A stretch of 64,000 bases of DNA, taken from positions 1 through 64,000 of the forward strand of contig JACOSV010000054.1 of NCBI GenBank assembly GCA_016178725.1, given 5' to 3'. The notes under the pieces are model-generated. The model had not been told where the DNA came from and searched no databases. It was given only the letters and a program-made list of their open reading frames with translations. The translations under genes were made by a program, and so were the position numbers. The DNA is from Candidatus Eiseniibacteriota bacterium (GTDB lineage Bacteria > Eisenbacteria > RBG-16-71-46). Below are positions 8,712-19,198 of the stretch, piece by piece (position 1 is the stretch's first letter; each line of letters opens with the position of its first letter).

Positions 8712-10987
8712 TTGATCAGGACGGCCTTGAGGGAGCTTTGCGCCGCGCCCTGACGGAGCCGGACGAAGTAGATGCCTCGACGCGCGACCTCCGTTCGAAC
8801 GTCGACCTCCCGCGGGCCAGGCGTCGGACCCGACACGCTCCACGTCGCGACCCTGCGGCCGGCGACGTCGATCAGCTCCAAGGTGGCCGGTTCGTGGTTC
8901 GCGAGCGAGAGCGCGATGCGCACCGCCGAAGTGCCGTCCGTCCGTACGAATCGCAACGCCAGGACCGGCGGGCTGTCGGCAGTTGCGATCGCGCCAGAAT
9001 CGAAGGTTCCCACTCCGCGTCGGCGCCCGACCCCATCGAAGGTGACGTCGCCGATGACCGGCGTTCCATCCTGCGTGATGGCGCGCAGTCGGGCGTCGCC
9101 GCCAGCGGACAGATCGAGCGCGCGGCCGTCGAAGCGAAGCACCAGATCCTCAACGCCGTCACCGTTCACGTCGCGAGCCTCGGGCCGCGGCGACCGGCGT
9201 GGCGCAGCGCCGGCGAGCGTCACGCTCCCGGGATCAACGCCCAGCGCATCGAAGAGCGGATCGCCGAGAAGCGCGACCGCGAGATCGCCCCGCGCCCGAT
9301 CCTTGTTCACCTGAACGGCGATGCGCGAGATGTCGCAGCCGACACCGAGCGCGCCGATCGGACCAAAGGGACCGGTCGCCGCGCAGGGCGATGAGGACGC
9401 GAGGTGGAAGTCACCCGCCGAGACATCGCAGAACCGTGGATCCAGGGTGAGGTTCGGCCCCTCGGCAGGAGCGAGGCCGAGATAGGCGCCGCCGAGGTTG
9501 CGCCAGGCGTCGTTGTGGCGGACGTCGCCGGCATACGCGCCGATGACCGCGATGCCCGGGTTGTGATTCCCGGCGACGAGATTGTTCTCGACGAAAGTCT
9601 TCTGCGTGCCGGGGCCCACCACGACCTCGATCCCGGCGCCGCCGTTTCGCACGCACGTGTTGCGGGAAAGACTGTCGGCGAGTTCGGAGGCTCCCATCGT
9701 GCACTGGATGCCCGGGCCGCCGTTGAATGCGATCACGTTGTCGTGCACGCGAGCCGCACTCCCCTCGATGCGGAGCCCCGCCCCGCCGTTCTCGGCAGAT
9801 CGGGAATCGCTGATCGCGAAGTCACTGGGATCACAGTTCGGCACCGTGTCGCGACAGATGAAGCCGTCGCCGCGATTGCGCAGCAGATCGGTGTGCGTCA
9901 CGGAGCCGCTCGTGGACCTGCAGTCGGAAGAGGCAACGCGAATCCCGTCCGCCGCACCGTCGGACACCGTGAGGTGATCGAACGAGAAGCGACCGACGCG
10001 CGCCTCGATCCCCACGCCGCGCGTCTGCGTCACGGTTACCGAATCGATCGAAACGATCGTCCGACAGCTGACCTGCACTCGGATTCCCGCGCCACAGCCG
10101 TTCATCGTGCATCGTCGGACGTCCAGGTCCAGATCGAATTCTCCTCCCTCGCATGGCCCGGGGGGCTCGCGGACGTCGATCGCGGCGTCCCGGACGTTCG
10201 CGAAGGCACAGTCTTCGATGAGCACAGACGGTGAGCTAATGGGCTGGGGCAGAGCGATCGCGGTCCCGACGCCTTCGAACGAACAGCGCTGCACGGTGAG
10301 CGACGGCTCGTATCCGGTCCGAATGATCAGCGCCGTGTCGTTTCCGGTGAAGACACAGTCGCTCACGTGGCACCGTGTGTCGAATGCTCCGAACGTCGTC
10401 GTTCCGCCAATGAACGAACAACTGTCGATGCCGACGCCGGGGGCCTCAATGTCCGCGCGCCCACGAAACAGGCAGCCAACGTAACCGCCTTCATCCATGA
10501 ATCGGTGGCCGTAGGTCGTCCGGTATCCCTGCGTGAACTCACACGATCGCCAAAGGAAGCCGTGGTGATAGGGGCCCTGCTCGACCGGGGTGAGAATGCG
10601 AAGCCCGATGACTTTGAAGAACTGCGCGGACTCGCATTCCCACCGTGTGCAGCCGGCGTTGAATTCGACCCCGCGGAGAGACGTGCGCGCTGGACCGGCC
10701 GAGCAGATGATCGTCCCTATCACGTAGCCGGCGTCATCGAAGTCGAAGTTCACGACCTCGTTGTAGTCACCGGCCTCGACGATCATCGTGTCTGGTCTGG
10801 GTGATTGGCCCGGGTAGTAGAGCAACATGCTGTCCACGCCGGCCTGGAACGTCGACACATCCCCGGTTCCATCCGGCCGCACGGTGATCGCGAGCGCGTG
10901 GAGCGGCGTGGGGATCGCCGCGAGGATGGTGGCAACCACGATCGGAATCAGTCCCGCCGACCGCCGCAGGATGTCGGGAGCAGCCAT
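8708..10987 (-). CDS. Secreted right-handed parallel beta-helix protein with FlgD/T9SS-type C-terminal domain
   Basis: 759 aa from ATG 10987 (GGAGGGG ribosome site); signal peptide; NosD/pectate-lyase-like repeats; C-term TLELIDVAGRRVATW...GIYFVRLRQG. Confidence 0.8.
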   Translation of the reverse strand: MAAPDILRRSAGLIPIVVATILAAIPTPLHALAITVRPDGTGDVSTFQAGVDSMLLYYPGQSPRPDTMIVEAGDYNEVVNFDFDDAGYVIGTIICSAGPARTSLRGVEFNAGCTRWECESAQFFKVIGLRILTPVEQGPYHHGFLWRSCEFTQGYRTTYGHRFMDEGGYVGCLFRGRADIEAPGVGIDSCSFIGGTTTFGAFDTRCHVSDCVFTGNDTALIIRTGYEPSLTVQRCSFEGVGTAIALPQPISSPSVLIEDCAFANVRDAAIDVREPPGPCEGGEFDLDLDVRRCTMNGCGAGIRVQVSCRTIVSIDSVTVTQTRGVGIEARVGRFSFDHLTVSDGAADGIRVASSDCRSTSGSVTHTDLLRNRGDGFICRDTVPNCDPSDFAISDSRSAENGGAGLRIEGSAARVHDNVIAFNGGPGIQCTMGASELADSLSRNTCVRNGGAGIEVVVGPGTQKTFVENNLVAGNHNPGIAVIGAYAGDVRHNDAWRNLGGAYLGLAPAEGPNLTLDPRFCDVSAGDFHLASSSPCAATGPFGPIGALGVGCDISRIAVQVNKDRARGDLAVALLGDPLFDALGVDPGSVTLAGAAPRRSPRPEARDVNGDGVEDLVLRFDGRALDLSAGGDARLRAITQDGTPVIGDVTFDGVGRRRGVGTFDSGAIATADSPPVLALRFVRTDGTSAVRIALSLANHEPATLELIDVAGRRVATWSVSGPTPGPREVDVRTEVARRGIYFVRLRQGAAQSSLKAVLIN

Positions 10988-11224
10988 GGTCGTGCCCCTC
11001 CAATCCGTGAGAGGAATCGTCGCCGCCGCGATGAGCAACGACCGGACCAGATCGCGGCGCACTGAATCGGCAACGGAGGAAGCGCCGCATTCACAATGGG
11101 AAGGCGGCATCACTTCACGAGGCACATCGCGCGCCGCGCGGATTCAGCGTCGGAAAACCTGTCGTTCCAGGACGACAGTCACCGCGTCGCCGCTAGCCTC
11201 GGCGCGCGGCTCGTCCGAACGCGA

Positions 11225-12007
11225 TCAGCGGTGGAAGAACAGCCCCACGTACGCGCCGATCCAGCGATCGCCCCACAGGAACGCGACCATCGCGGCGGGG
11301 CAGAGGAGCGTGCCGAAGGGCAGCGCGGTCTGCGCGTGGCCCGTGCGGCGCAGCATGAGCAGTCCGCCCCAGATGCTGCCCGCGAGCGCTGCGAGGAACA
11401 GCGTGAGCAGCGTCAGCTGCCAGCCGAGCACGATGCCGAACATCGCGGCGAGCTTGATGTCGCCGCCGCCCATGCCCTCGGTCTTCCGCAGCAGCAGATA
11501 GCCCCACGCGAGCAGCCACAGGAGCCCGCTGCCGACGAGGAGTCCGATCAGGGCGTGATGCGGACCGCCGGGATGCGGTAGCACAACGGCCGCGGCGATC
11601 AGCGTGCCGGGGAGCGTCAGCGCGTCGGGCAGGAGCTGGAAGTCGAGATCGATCCACATGAGCGCGATCAGAATAAAGCCCCAGATCGCGAGCAACGGCA
11701 GCTCCCAGCCGACGCCGATCGCGCGCGTGAGCAGCACCGCCCACCCGCCGCACAGCAGCTCGGTCAGCGGATAGCGCCAGCCGATCGGATGCCCGCAGTG
11801 GCGGCAGCGCCCGCGGCTCGCGACGAACGAGAGGATAGGCACGAGGTCGGTCGCGGTCAGCGCCGCGCCGCACGACGGGCACGCCGAGCGCCCGCGCACC
11901 CACGAGAGCCCGCGCGGCACGCGCCATACGATCGCGCTCACGGCGCTGCCCATCACGAGGCCGAGCACGCCGGCGAGGACCAGCACCCACGCGAACGGAA
12001 GCATCAC
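11225..12007 (-). CDS. pilD: Prepilin peptidase (A24 family)
   Basis: CPSCGAAL...CRHCG zinc motif, LMWIDLDFQLLPDALTLP and MGGGDIKLAAMFG catalytic Asp motifs. Confidence 0.93.
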   Translation of the reverse strand: MMLPFAWVLVLAGVLGLVMGSAVSAIVWRVPRGLSWVRGRSACPSCGAALTATDLVPILSFVASRGRCRHCGHPIGWRYPLTELLCGGWAVLLTRAIGVGWELPLLAIWGFILIALMWIDLDFQLLPDALTLPGTLIAAAVVLPHPGGPHHALIGLLVGSGLLWLLAWGYLLLRKTEGMGGGDIKLAAMFGIVLGWQLTLLTLFLAALAGSIWGGLLMLRRTGHAQTALPFGTLLCPAAMVAFLWGDRWIGAYVGLFFHR

Positions 12008-12100
12008 GCGACGCCCAAGCCGTTGATCGCGGCGCGCGAGTTTGCGACACTAGTCACGTCGACTCGAACCGCCGCGCTCCCAGGATGGAGACACGCCTCC

Positions 12101-12409
12101 ATGCGCATCGTCCTCTTCCTCGCCGTCGCCGCCAACAGCCTCGACCTCTTCGTCACCACGCTCGGCATCCACTGGCTCGGCAACCGGGAGGGCAATCCGC
12201 TTCTCGCGGGGATGGCGCAGAGCAACTGGCCGGCGTTCGTGCTGGTCAAAGGCGTGCTGGTGCCGCTGCTCATCTGGCGGCTGTACAAGTACCGGGATCG
12301 TTCGCCGGTGCTGGCGCGCGCGGGGCTCGCGCTCGTGACCGTGGCCCTCACGGTCGCCGTGGGGCAGTGGCTGGGCTGGATGGCGGGCGTCATCCGCATC
12401 GCCAGCTGA
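12101..12409 (+). CDS. DUF5658-like small membrane protein
   Basis: 102 aa, MRIVLFLAVAANSLDLFVTTLGIHWLGNREGNPLL..., 3-4 hydrophobic segments. Confidence 0.6.
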   Translation: MRIVLFLAVAANSLDLFVTTLGIHWLGNREGNPLLAGMAQSNWPAFVLVKGVLVPLLIWRLYKYRDRSPVLARAGLALVTVALTVAVGQWLGWMAGVIRIAS

Positions 12410-12487
12410 AGCGCGCCGCGCGAGGCGATCGCCGCCCGGCGACGACCCCGCGCGGATCACGGCGTCCCTGCCGTCCTTCCATCGCGT

Positions 12488-13750
12488 CTAGTGCTGCTCG
12501 GCCATGATGTGCGGCGTGACCTCGATCACCAGATCCTTCTTCGACGTGCTGGTGACGCGGTGCTGGAACAGGAGACCGATGCCGGGAATGTCGCCGAGCA
12601 GCGGCACCTTGGTGATGTTCGTGGTCTTCTCTTCGCTCAAGAGGCCGCCGATGATCACCGAGTTCCCGTCCTTGAGCCGCACGGTCGTGGTCGCCTGGCG
12701 TGTGCTGACGATCGGCAGGCTGTTGTCCGGTCCCGTGAACCCCGCGACCGAGCTGACCTCGGGATTGATCACGGTGGTGATGTAACCGTCGCTGTTGATC
12801 GTCGGCGTGATCCTGAGCTTGATGCCCACCTCTTCGCGCTGGATCGTCTGCACCGGCGCCGCCCCGTTGCCGGCGAACACCGTCCCGGTGACGACGAACG
12901 GAATGCGCGTGCCGACGAGCATCGCGGCCTCGCGGCCGTTCAACGTCGCGATTTTCGGATTCGCGAGCACGCGCGCGTTGCCCTGGTGGATGAGCAGGTC
13001 GAGCACGACCTGGAATGACTGGGCCTGACGTCCGGCGCGGCCGACCGAGCTGAAATCGCGGAACGGCAGGGTGCCGGGGACGGCTCCCTGGGCGGACGTG
13101 GTCGAGCTGTCTCTCCCGCCCTCGACGATCACCACACCCTGTGAGTTGAGCTTGTCCCAGTCGATGCCCAGCTTCTTCGCGTCGTCGGTCGAGACCTCGA
13201 CGATGCGCGCTTCGAGCATCACCTGCTGCGCGGGCACGTCCATGATGCCGACGATCTCCTGGATCTCGGCGATCACGCGCGGGCTGGTCACGACGATCAG
13301 CCGATTGCCGCCCGGATCGAGCTCGATGTCGGCGCTCACCTTCTTGAGCGCCTCCTTCACGTCGGCGGCCGAGGCGTACTTGAGCTCGACCACGTACGAC
13401 GACAGGCCGGTCTCGTTCTTGAGCGCCTCGGTGTTCGCGACCAGCACCGAGTTGCCGATCCGCTCGTAGGCGAGGCCCGCCGCCCGCACCACCAGATTGA
13501 TCGCCTGATCCACCGGCACGTCCTTCATGAGAATCGAGATGCGGCCGGTCGTGACGCCGGGTCCGGTGATGATGTTGAGGCTACCCTTGTCGGCCAGAAT
13601 CTTCAGGACGTCGGGCAGCGAGGCGTCCTTGGCGTCGAGCGAGATCAGGCGCGGCCCGGCCGCCCCGGCCCATGAGGCCACCGACGCGAGCCCGAACATC
13701 GCGGCCAGGGCGATCGCACCGGCGAAGATGAAGCGTCGCGAACGAAGCAC
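12488..13750 (-). CDS. pilQ: Type IV pilus secretin (compact PilQ-like)
   Basis: 420 aa from GTG 13750 with AAGGAG ribosome site; STN/secretin_N region and LLSEEKTTNITKVPLLGDIPGIGLLFQHRV secretin signature. Confidence 0.9.
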   Translation of the reverse strand: MLRSRRFIFAGAIALAAMFGLASVASWAGAAGPRLISLDAKDASLPDVLKILADKGSLNIITGPGVTTGRISILMKDVPVDQAINLVVRAAGLAYERIGNSVLVANTEALKNETGLSSYVVELKYASAADVKEALKKVSADIELDPGGNRLIVVTSPRVIAEIQEIVGIMDVPAQQVMLEARIVEVSTDDAKKLGIDWDKLNSQGVVIVEGGRDSSTTSAQGAVPGTLPFRDFSSVGRAGRQAQSFQVVLDLLIHQGNARVLANPKIATLNGREAAMLVGTRIPFVVTGTVFAGNGAAPVQTIQREEVGIKLRITPTINSDGYITTVINPEVSSVAGFTGPDNSLPIVSTRQATTTVRLKDGNSVIIGGLLSEEKTTNITKVPLLGDIPGIGLLFQHRVTSTSKKDLVIEVTPHIMAEQH

Positions 13751-13752
13751 TC

Positions 13753-14232
13753 TTATTCTCCTTTCGTGGGACGGTTGAGCGAGAGGCGCTGTCCGCCGCG
13801 CTCGAGAACGACCGCTTCGGCGGTGATGCTGATGACCTTGAAGTCGGCGAACTGATCGCCGGCCTTGATCGTGTAGTCGTGATCCATGTAGCGGACGAGC
13901 GCGCGCGGATCGGCGCCCGAGAGGATCGCCGTGAGCAGCGGCTTGGGCGGGGCCGGAGGCGTGACGATACGCGTCACGTGCTTCGTCGTCGGCTCCGGCG
14001 CGCGTCCATAGGCGAACGGGTCGCGCAGCGCGCGCACCTGCACCGCCGAGTCGCGGCTCGAGAGCTGCGACTCGAGACGGGCGTACGGATCGAACGTCGC
14101 CGGCGTGTGCCGCGGCCGGCGGCTCGCCCACGCACCCGAACTGTTGAGCGCGTCGCGGGTTTGGAATCCGATCACGCCGAGGATCACCACCGCGATGAGC
14201 GGCCCGAGCAGGCCGCGCAGATCCGTGTTCAC
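13753..14232 (-). CDS. pilP: PilP-like pilus assembly protein
   Basis: 159 aa, GTG start; N-terminal TM; beta-rich C-term YTIKAGDQFADFKVISITAEAVVLERGGQRLSL; syntenic position. Confidence 0.7.
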   Translation of the reverse strand: MNTDLRGLLGPLIAVVILGVIGFQTRDALNSSGAWASRRPRHTPATFDPYARLESQLSSRDSAVQVRALRDPFAYGRAPEPTTKHVTRIVTPPAPPKPLLTAILSGADPRALVRYMDHDYTIKAGDQFADFKVISITAEAVVLERGGQRLSLNRPTKGE

Positions 14233-14789
14233 GAGCCCGCCTGCGCCTGCTTGAGGACGTAGCGCGTCACCCAGAAGTCGAGCTGATGGCGGCCGGGCGC
14301 ATCCCCGCTGAAGCTGAATCGGTCCACCGAGATCAGGCGCCCGCCGTGGTCGAGCTGGTCGAGGAAGCCGACGAACTGGGCATAGGTGCAGCGCGCCTTG
14401 ACGTGCGCGCGCACCTGCACAGCGCGCGGAAGGTTCGACGTCGCTCCGGGCTCCGTGGCCTGCACGTCGATGCCCTGCTGGTTGGCGAGATGCGTCACCT
14501 CTTCGAGTAGGCTGGCGGTGAGCTCGCCCGAGCTCCCCTGCGCCTCCGCGGTCGCGGCGGGCAGGGCGTTGTCCGAGAGCAGCGCGAACACGCGCGTCGG
14601 CATCATCTTCGGCGTCCCCTCCGGATCGAGCGCGATGCCGAGCTCGCCGGCCCGGCGCAGCGCTGTCTGATAGCGCTGGACGCCGGGCTGGAAGATCAGC
14701 ATGTGCGTGACCATGAAGATCAGGAACACCGCGACCGCGCCCACCAGCGGCCATTGCTTGCGGATCTGCTCGGCGAGGATCGGATTCAT
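14229..14789 (-). CDS. pilO: PilO-like pilus assembly protein
   Basis: 186 aa; N-terminal TM, synteny between pilN and pilP; overlaps the pilP start. Confidence 0.7.
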   Translation of the reverse strand: MNPILAEQIRKQWPLVGAVAVFLIFMVTHMLIFQPGVQRYQTALRRAGELGIALDPEGTPKMMPTRVFALLSDNALPAATAEAQGSSGELTASLLEEVTHLANQQGIDVQATEPGATSNLPRAVQVRAHVKARCTYAQFVGFLDQLDHGGRLISVDRFSFSGDAPGRHQLDFWVTRYVLKQAQAGS

Positions 14790-15365
14790 CAGCGGCACTC
14801 GATCACGAACTCGGCCAGCGAGCCTTCGGCGTTGGCGCGGCTCGATGCGAGCTGGATGTTGTGGTAGCCGGCACTGAACACCGGGTCGGCATGGAGCAGG
14901 TTCACGATCTGCACCACGCTGCGCATCCGGTCCTGTCCGGGCGGCACCTTGACCTGTCCCGTGATCACGAGCTTGTTCTGGTCCTCGGCGCTCGGCAGGT
15001 TGTCGGGATTGACGGCGACGGACGTGAGCGCGGCGTTCGCGGGCAGGAGCGTCGCGAGCCGCGCGAGCCGGTTGCGCCACTGCCGCGGGTTCGACCGGAC
15101 GCGTTCGACCGCGGCGAGCTCCGGCCCGCCGATGATCCAGTCCTTCTGGCCGCCCGGCTGCGCGCGCATGCGCGCGGCCGTGCGCTCGATCTGCGCGGCG
15201 CGGGCGGTGAGCGACGCACAGTTGAGGCCGTAGAGGCCGAGCACGACCACCAGCGCGCCGAAGTAGGCGAGCGAGGCGCCGAGCATGACGACGCGACGGC
15301 GCGCGCGCGACCTCGCGCTGATACGCCTCGCGGCGGAAGTTGATGGTGAAGAGCGGGCCGCTCAC
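14789..15365 (-). CDS. pilN: PilN-like pilus assembly protein, reading frame interrupted at the (GC)n tract near 15299-15308
   Basis: GTG 15365 overlaps the pilM stop (GTGA) and encodes VSGPLFTINFRREAYQREVARA; the TM and remainder (MLGASLAYFGALVVVLGLYGLN...) lie in another frame from 15286. Confidence 0.7.
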
Positions 15366-16420
15366 GCGGTCCTCAAGGACAGGCCGTACGCCTGCGCGAA
15401 TTGCGGGCCGCCCGGCGTCTCGGTGCCGCGGTGGCCGTCGTCCACGACGGCGAGCGGATCGAACAGCAGCACCGGCGTGCCGAGCATCTCGGCGAGCCGC
15501 GCCGGCAGGCCGGGCAGGCGCGCCGAGCCGCCCGAGAGCCATAGCTTCAGCGGATCGGGGAGGTGCCCCTGCGTGCGATAGAAGGCAAACGAGCGCCGCA
15601 GCTCGTCCACCAACTCACCGCGCAGACAGTCGGCGACCGCCTGCATCTCCGGGGAGTCCCAGTCCACGCGCAGGCCCGGCTCGTCGGCGCCGGCCGCGAG
15701 CTTCCACTCCTCGGCCTCCTCGAACGGGACGCGCGTGCCCTCGGCGATCGCGCGAGTCAGGCGGCGGCCGCCGAAATCGAGCCGGCGGGTGAAGAACGGC
15801 TCGCCGCGCTGAAAGAGCGTGAGGTGTGATGACGCGTTGCCGATGTCGAGCAGCACGCGCGCGTCGGTGCCCACGTCGGCCCGGCTCACGACCGCGTTGC
15901 TCAACGCGAGCGGTGTGGGGTCGAGGATGTCGGGATCGACGCCGAGCATACGCAGCGGCTCCATGTGCTTCTCGGCGTGATCCTGCGAGACCGCGGCGAG
16001 CAGCACGTCGAGCTTCCGCTCGGTGGGATAGCGGCCGATGATCTGGAAGTCGATGATCATGCCCACCGGATCGAACGGCAGGTGCTTGCGCGCCTCGAAA
16101 CGCAGCGCGGGTCCGACTTCGGAGTCGTCGAGCAGGGGCAGCGAGATCTGCTTGACGATCACGTCCGGCCCCGAGATGCCCATCGAGATGCCGCGGAACG
16201 AACGCGCCGTGAATCCGGCGGCGCCGAGACAGTCCGAGATCATCCGGGCCACGGTCTCGGCCGAGGGCGGGCGCTCGGGATCGCTGTCCGCCGCCGGCAG
16301 CATCGCCTCGGCCGTCCAGTAGCGCGGCGCGCCGACGCCCGGCTGCGCGGCGAGCAGCTTGACGCTGAAACTCCCCACGTCGAGGCCGGCCCATGGCCGG
16401 GAGCGGAGGCCGGCTCGCAT
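15362..16420 (-). CDS. pilM: Type IV pilus assembly ATPase-like PilM
   Basis: AGLDVGSFSVKLLAA, VLLDIGNASSHLTLF, LWLSGGSARLPGLPARLAEMLG. Confidence 0.9.
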   Translation of the reverse strand: MRAGLRSRPWAGLDVGSFSVKLLAAQPGVGAPRYWTAEAMLPAADSDPERPPSAETVARMISDCLGAAGFTARSFRGISMGISGPDVIVKQISLPLLDDSEVGPALRFEARKHLPFDPVGMIIDFQIIGRYPTERKLDVLLAAVSQDHAEKHMEPLRMLGVDPDILDPTPLALSNAVVSRADVGTDARVLLDIGNASSHLTLFQRGEPFFTRRLDFGGRRLTRAIAEGTRVPFEEAEEWKLAAGADEPGLRVDWDSPEMQAVADCLRGELVDELRRSFAFYRTQGHLPDPLKLWLSGGSARLPGLPARLAEMLGTPVLLFDPLAVVDDGHRGTETPGGPQFAQAYGLSLRTA

Positions 16421-16423
16421 CGT

Positions 16424-17683
16424 CTAGTTGGAGGCGCTCAAGTTCTGCCAGGTGCCGGGCACGAGCGAGAGCGTGCTGCGCCCCTTGGACGTGGGCCTTG
16501 GAAGCAGATCCTTCGCGACGAGATCGTCCGTCCAGGAGTCGGCCTGATTGGGCGTGAGGGTGTACGGCAGATGATTGAGCTGCATCGTGGCACCGGAGGC
16601 CGGCCCGGTGAATTCGGTACGGGTCGCGAAGATCGAGAGCGAATCGACCTTGGTGTTGGTCGCGGATCCTTTCGAATCGAAGATGACGTCACCGAACGCA
16701 GCGAGAACCATGGGCACCGAGGAATTCACGCCGTTGTCGAACTCCATAGTGGGGCTCACTTCGCTGTTCCCTTTCGCCACGATGATGAGGCGGTCCTTGC
16801 CGGTCAGAGAGATGACCTTGAGCGTGCTGTCGAACTGCAGTGCACCTTGGACCATCCAGACGACCGTGCCCCGGATCGCAATGGTCGGAGCTCCGGTCAA
16901 GTCTTCAAAGATGCCCGTCCCCGGCGTGCTCAGGAAGAACTTCACGGAGCCGATCGCGCCGGCGTCTAGATTGTAGGTCCCCGTGGGCGTGGGCAGGAGC
17001 GTCGCCCCTACGGTGTGAGCTGAGATATACGAATCCACGTCGGGCGAAGTCGTGCTGTCGCGGAACTGGACAGGGTTGCGGAACGGGACTGACGCGAAGG
17101 CGAGCGAGGGAGGGCTCGGGGTGTTCCAGCTCGTGTCGGTTCCGGCGAGCTGCATCACCGTCCCGGACAGGTACGTATGTGCGCGCGCCCCAGGGATCTT
17201 GGCATCGCTGACGACGTCCACGGGCGTGCGGACCAACTTGAGGTCATAGCCTGTCGTGATCAGTCGGTTGTAAACCTTGTCCAGGCCGCCCAGTTTGAAG
17301 CGGGCCAGCAGAACGCTCGTGGCCTCGTGACTGTGCGCCCGCACGCGGACCCAAATGTCCCCGTTGCCGATGGGGCCGCTGGTCGGACCGGCCCCGAGAT
17401 CTCCCTGGACCGCAAGGGTGCTGTCCACGCCATCGGGGAGGTTGACCTGTACGACCTGCAGGGAATCCTGCGCAATGAGCGCGAAGCGCGCGCGCTCGAT
17501 GCCACCGGCAGCGGCGTTGAATGCCTCCGTCTGATGCAACGAACGCAGATAGAACTGGGACTCGAAGCTGGACAGGCTGAAGAGCGAAAGGCCGAGGATC
17601 GTCAGGACGAGAACGAACATGGCGACCCCGACCAGCATGAAGCCCGCGTCGCGTGCTTCACGGGATGGGAGGTTGCGGATCAC
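16424..17683 (-). CDS. PilX-N-like pilus-associated protein
   Basis: 419 aa; ARDAGFMLVGVAMFVLVLTILGLSLFSLSSFESQF N-terminal helix; within the minor-pilin cluster. Confidence 0.7.
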   Translation of the reverse strand: MIRNLPSREARDAGFMLVGVAMFVLVLTILGLSLFSLSSFESQFYLRSLHQTEAFNAAAGGIERARFALIAQDSLQVVQVNLPDGVDSTLAVQGDLGAGPTSGPIGNGDIWVRVRAHSHEATSVLLARFKLGGLDKVYNRLITTGYDLKLVRTPVDVVSDAKIPGARAHTYLSGTVMQLAGTDTSWNTPSPPSLAFASVPFRNPVQFRDSTTSPDVDSYISAHTVGATLLPTPTGTYNLDAGAIGSVKFFLSTPGTGIFEDLTGAPTIAIRGTVVWMVQGALQFDSTLKVISLTGKDRLIIVAKGNSEVSPTMEFDNGVNSSVPMVLAAFGDVIFDSKGSATNTKVDSLSIFATRTEFTGPASGATMQLNHLPYTLTPNQADSWTDDLVAKDLLPRPTSKGRSTLSLVPGTWQNLSASN

Positions 17684-18195
17684 GGCGCGTTCCTCAACGC
17701 GAACGATGAACTCACCTCGACCACCTGTCCCGTGGCCGAGCGCACGCGCAGAGACGCCACGTGGAGGACCGGAACCTTGGGATTGGCGTCGAGAGTGACG
17801 GAGAAGCGTTCGACGACCGACGGCACCACCGGGCCCTGATCAGGGTTGCAGCTCCCCGGGCCCTGATGAAGCAGGGAATCCTCTCCTGCCCCTTGCCCCC
17901 ACCGAAAGCCGTAGTAGGGGAGCGCCGATCCCACGCGATAGAACTCCAGCACGGTGTCGGGCGGGACGGCCGTCAGTTGAACGGACGCCGCGCTATCCGC
18001 GCGCGAGGCGATGCTCTCGAGGATAGTGGTCGCATCCCGCTGTGCCAGAGCTTGCGAGGATCCGTCGATCCAGGTCGACTGCGAGTTGAGGTAGAAGCCG
18101 ACGAGGCCGAGCGTGACGACCCCGGCCAAGATCATGACGACCATGACCTCGATGAGTGTAAAGCCGGAGGCGCGCAAATGAATCCTCTCGTTCAT
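17680..18195 (-). CDS. Prepilin-type minor pilin (PilW-like)
   Basis: SGFTLIEVMVVMILAGVVTLGLVGFYLNSQ class III prepilin motif. Confidence 0.85.
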   Translation of the reverse strand: MNERIHLRASGFTLIEVMVVMILAGVVTLGLVGFYLNSQSTWIDGSSQALAQRDATTILESIASRADSAASVQLTAVPPDTVLEFYRVGSALPYYGFRWGQGAGEDSLLHQGPGSCNPDQGPVVPSVVERFSVTLDANPKVPVLHVASLRVRSATGQVVEVSSSFALRNAP

Positions 18196-18641
18196 GGCGA
18201 CGACAGAATCCGCGACACACTCACGGTGTCGGGCATTCCCGACGTGGACCAGATCACCCTGACAGTCGCTCGGGTGTAGTCCGCCCCGGGTCCGTTTGCG
18301 GGATCGTCCACCGTCGAGATGTCCCAGGATTCGATCGCGGTCACGTTCCCGAGGGTCACGGTCGTCGTATGAGTACCCACTTGCAGGTCGGCGTTCCCCG
18401 GGTCGTGGCCGGGAATCGCAAGGCTCGAGAGCGTCTCAAGTTTCCCCTGGGCGAGTGCCAGCCCTGAACGGGCGGTCTGGTAGCGGTTGAGGTTGCCGCG
18501 GCCCATGGCGAACGCATGGGCGAGCCCGATGACGGCGATCGCCGCCATCACCGAGGCGACGACGACCTCCGTCAGCGTAAAGCCGCGCTCGTCCCTGCCG
18601 GAAATCACCGCCCGTCCAGGCAGCGCTGGTGACGGTGCCAT
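18192..18641 (-). CDS. Prepilin-type minor pilin (PilV-like)
   Basis: RGFTLTEVVVASVMAAIAVIGLAHAF prepilin motif. Confidence 0.83.
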   Translation of the reverse strand: MAPSPALPGRAVISGRDERGFTLTEVVVASVMAAIAVIGLAHAFAMGRGNLNRYQTARSGLALAQGKLETLSSLAIPGHDPGNADLQVGTHTTTVTLGNVTAIESWDISTVDDPANGPGADYTRATVRVIWSTSGMPDTVSVSRILSSP

Positions 18642-18645
18642 AGAG

Positions 18646-19068
18646 CTACGGCGTCGTGAAACCGGCGCCGGTGCCGTTACGCTTGTACTCGTAATTCACC
18701 GTCAGACCGGCGGTTTGTTTTCCAGTCTTGCCAACCGCTGAGACCGAGTACCCTGCCGCGTCCGCCTGATCTACCGTGATCTTCCAGTTTACGAGCGCTT
18801 CGGTGAGATCGCAGTTGAGACCATTCTGGCTGCCCGGACCAGGACTGGACACAAAGCCGGGATCCGGCAGAGAGGCGTAGGTGGCGTTCTGCTGGAAGTA
18901 CGTCTGCTCGGCAGTAATCACCGCACCGATCGCGCCCTTCGCTTCGGTGCGCTGCGCGTCCTTGACGTAGTTAATGTAGAGCGGCACCGCTACCGCCGCA
19001 AGGATCGCGACGATCACGATGACGACCATCAGCTCCATCAGTGTGAAACCTCTGGCATTCCGCTTCAT
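18646..19068 (-). CDS. pilA: Type IV major pilin
   Basis: MKRNARGFTLMELMVVIVIVAILAAVAVPLYINYVKDAQRTEAKGAI. Confidence 0.9.
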   Translation of the reverse strand: MKRNARGFTLMELMVVIVIVAILAAVAVPLYINYVKDAQRTEAKGAIGAVITAEQTYFQQNATYASLPDPGFVSSPGPGSQNGLNCDLTEALVNWKITVDQADAAGYSVSAVGKTGKQTAGLTVNYEYKRNGTGAGFTTP

Positions 19069-19198
19069 GGTTCCTCTCTCCTCTACCGTCAGGGCTCTCC
19101 AACGGTGAGTGGTTGCCTTCCGTGCGTGGGTGTCGCTCCCTCGTCTCTCCAGCGTGCTACGTCTCGACCGGCGCGCCGTCCGTGCGACGGGCCGGACC

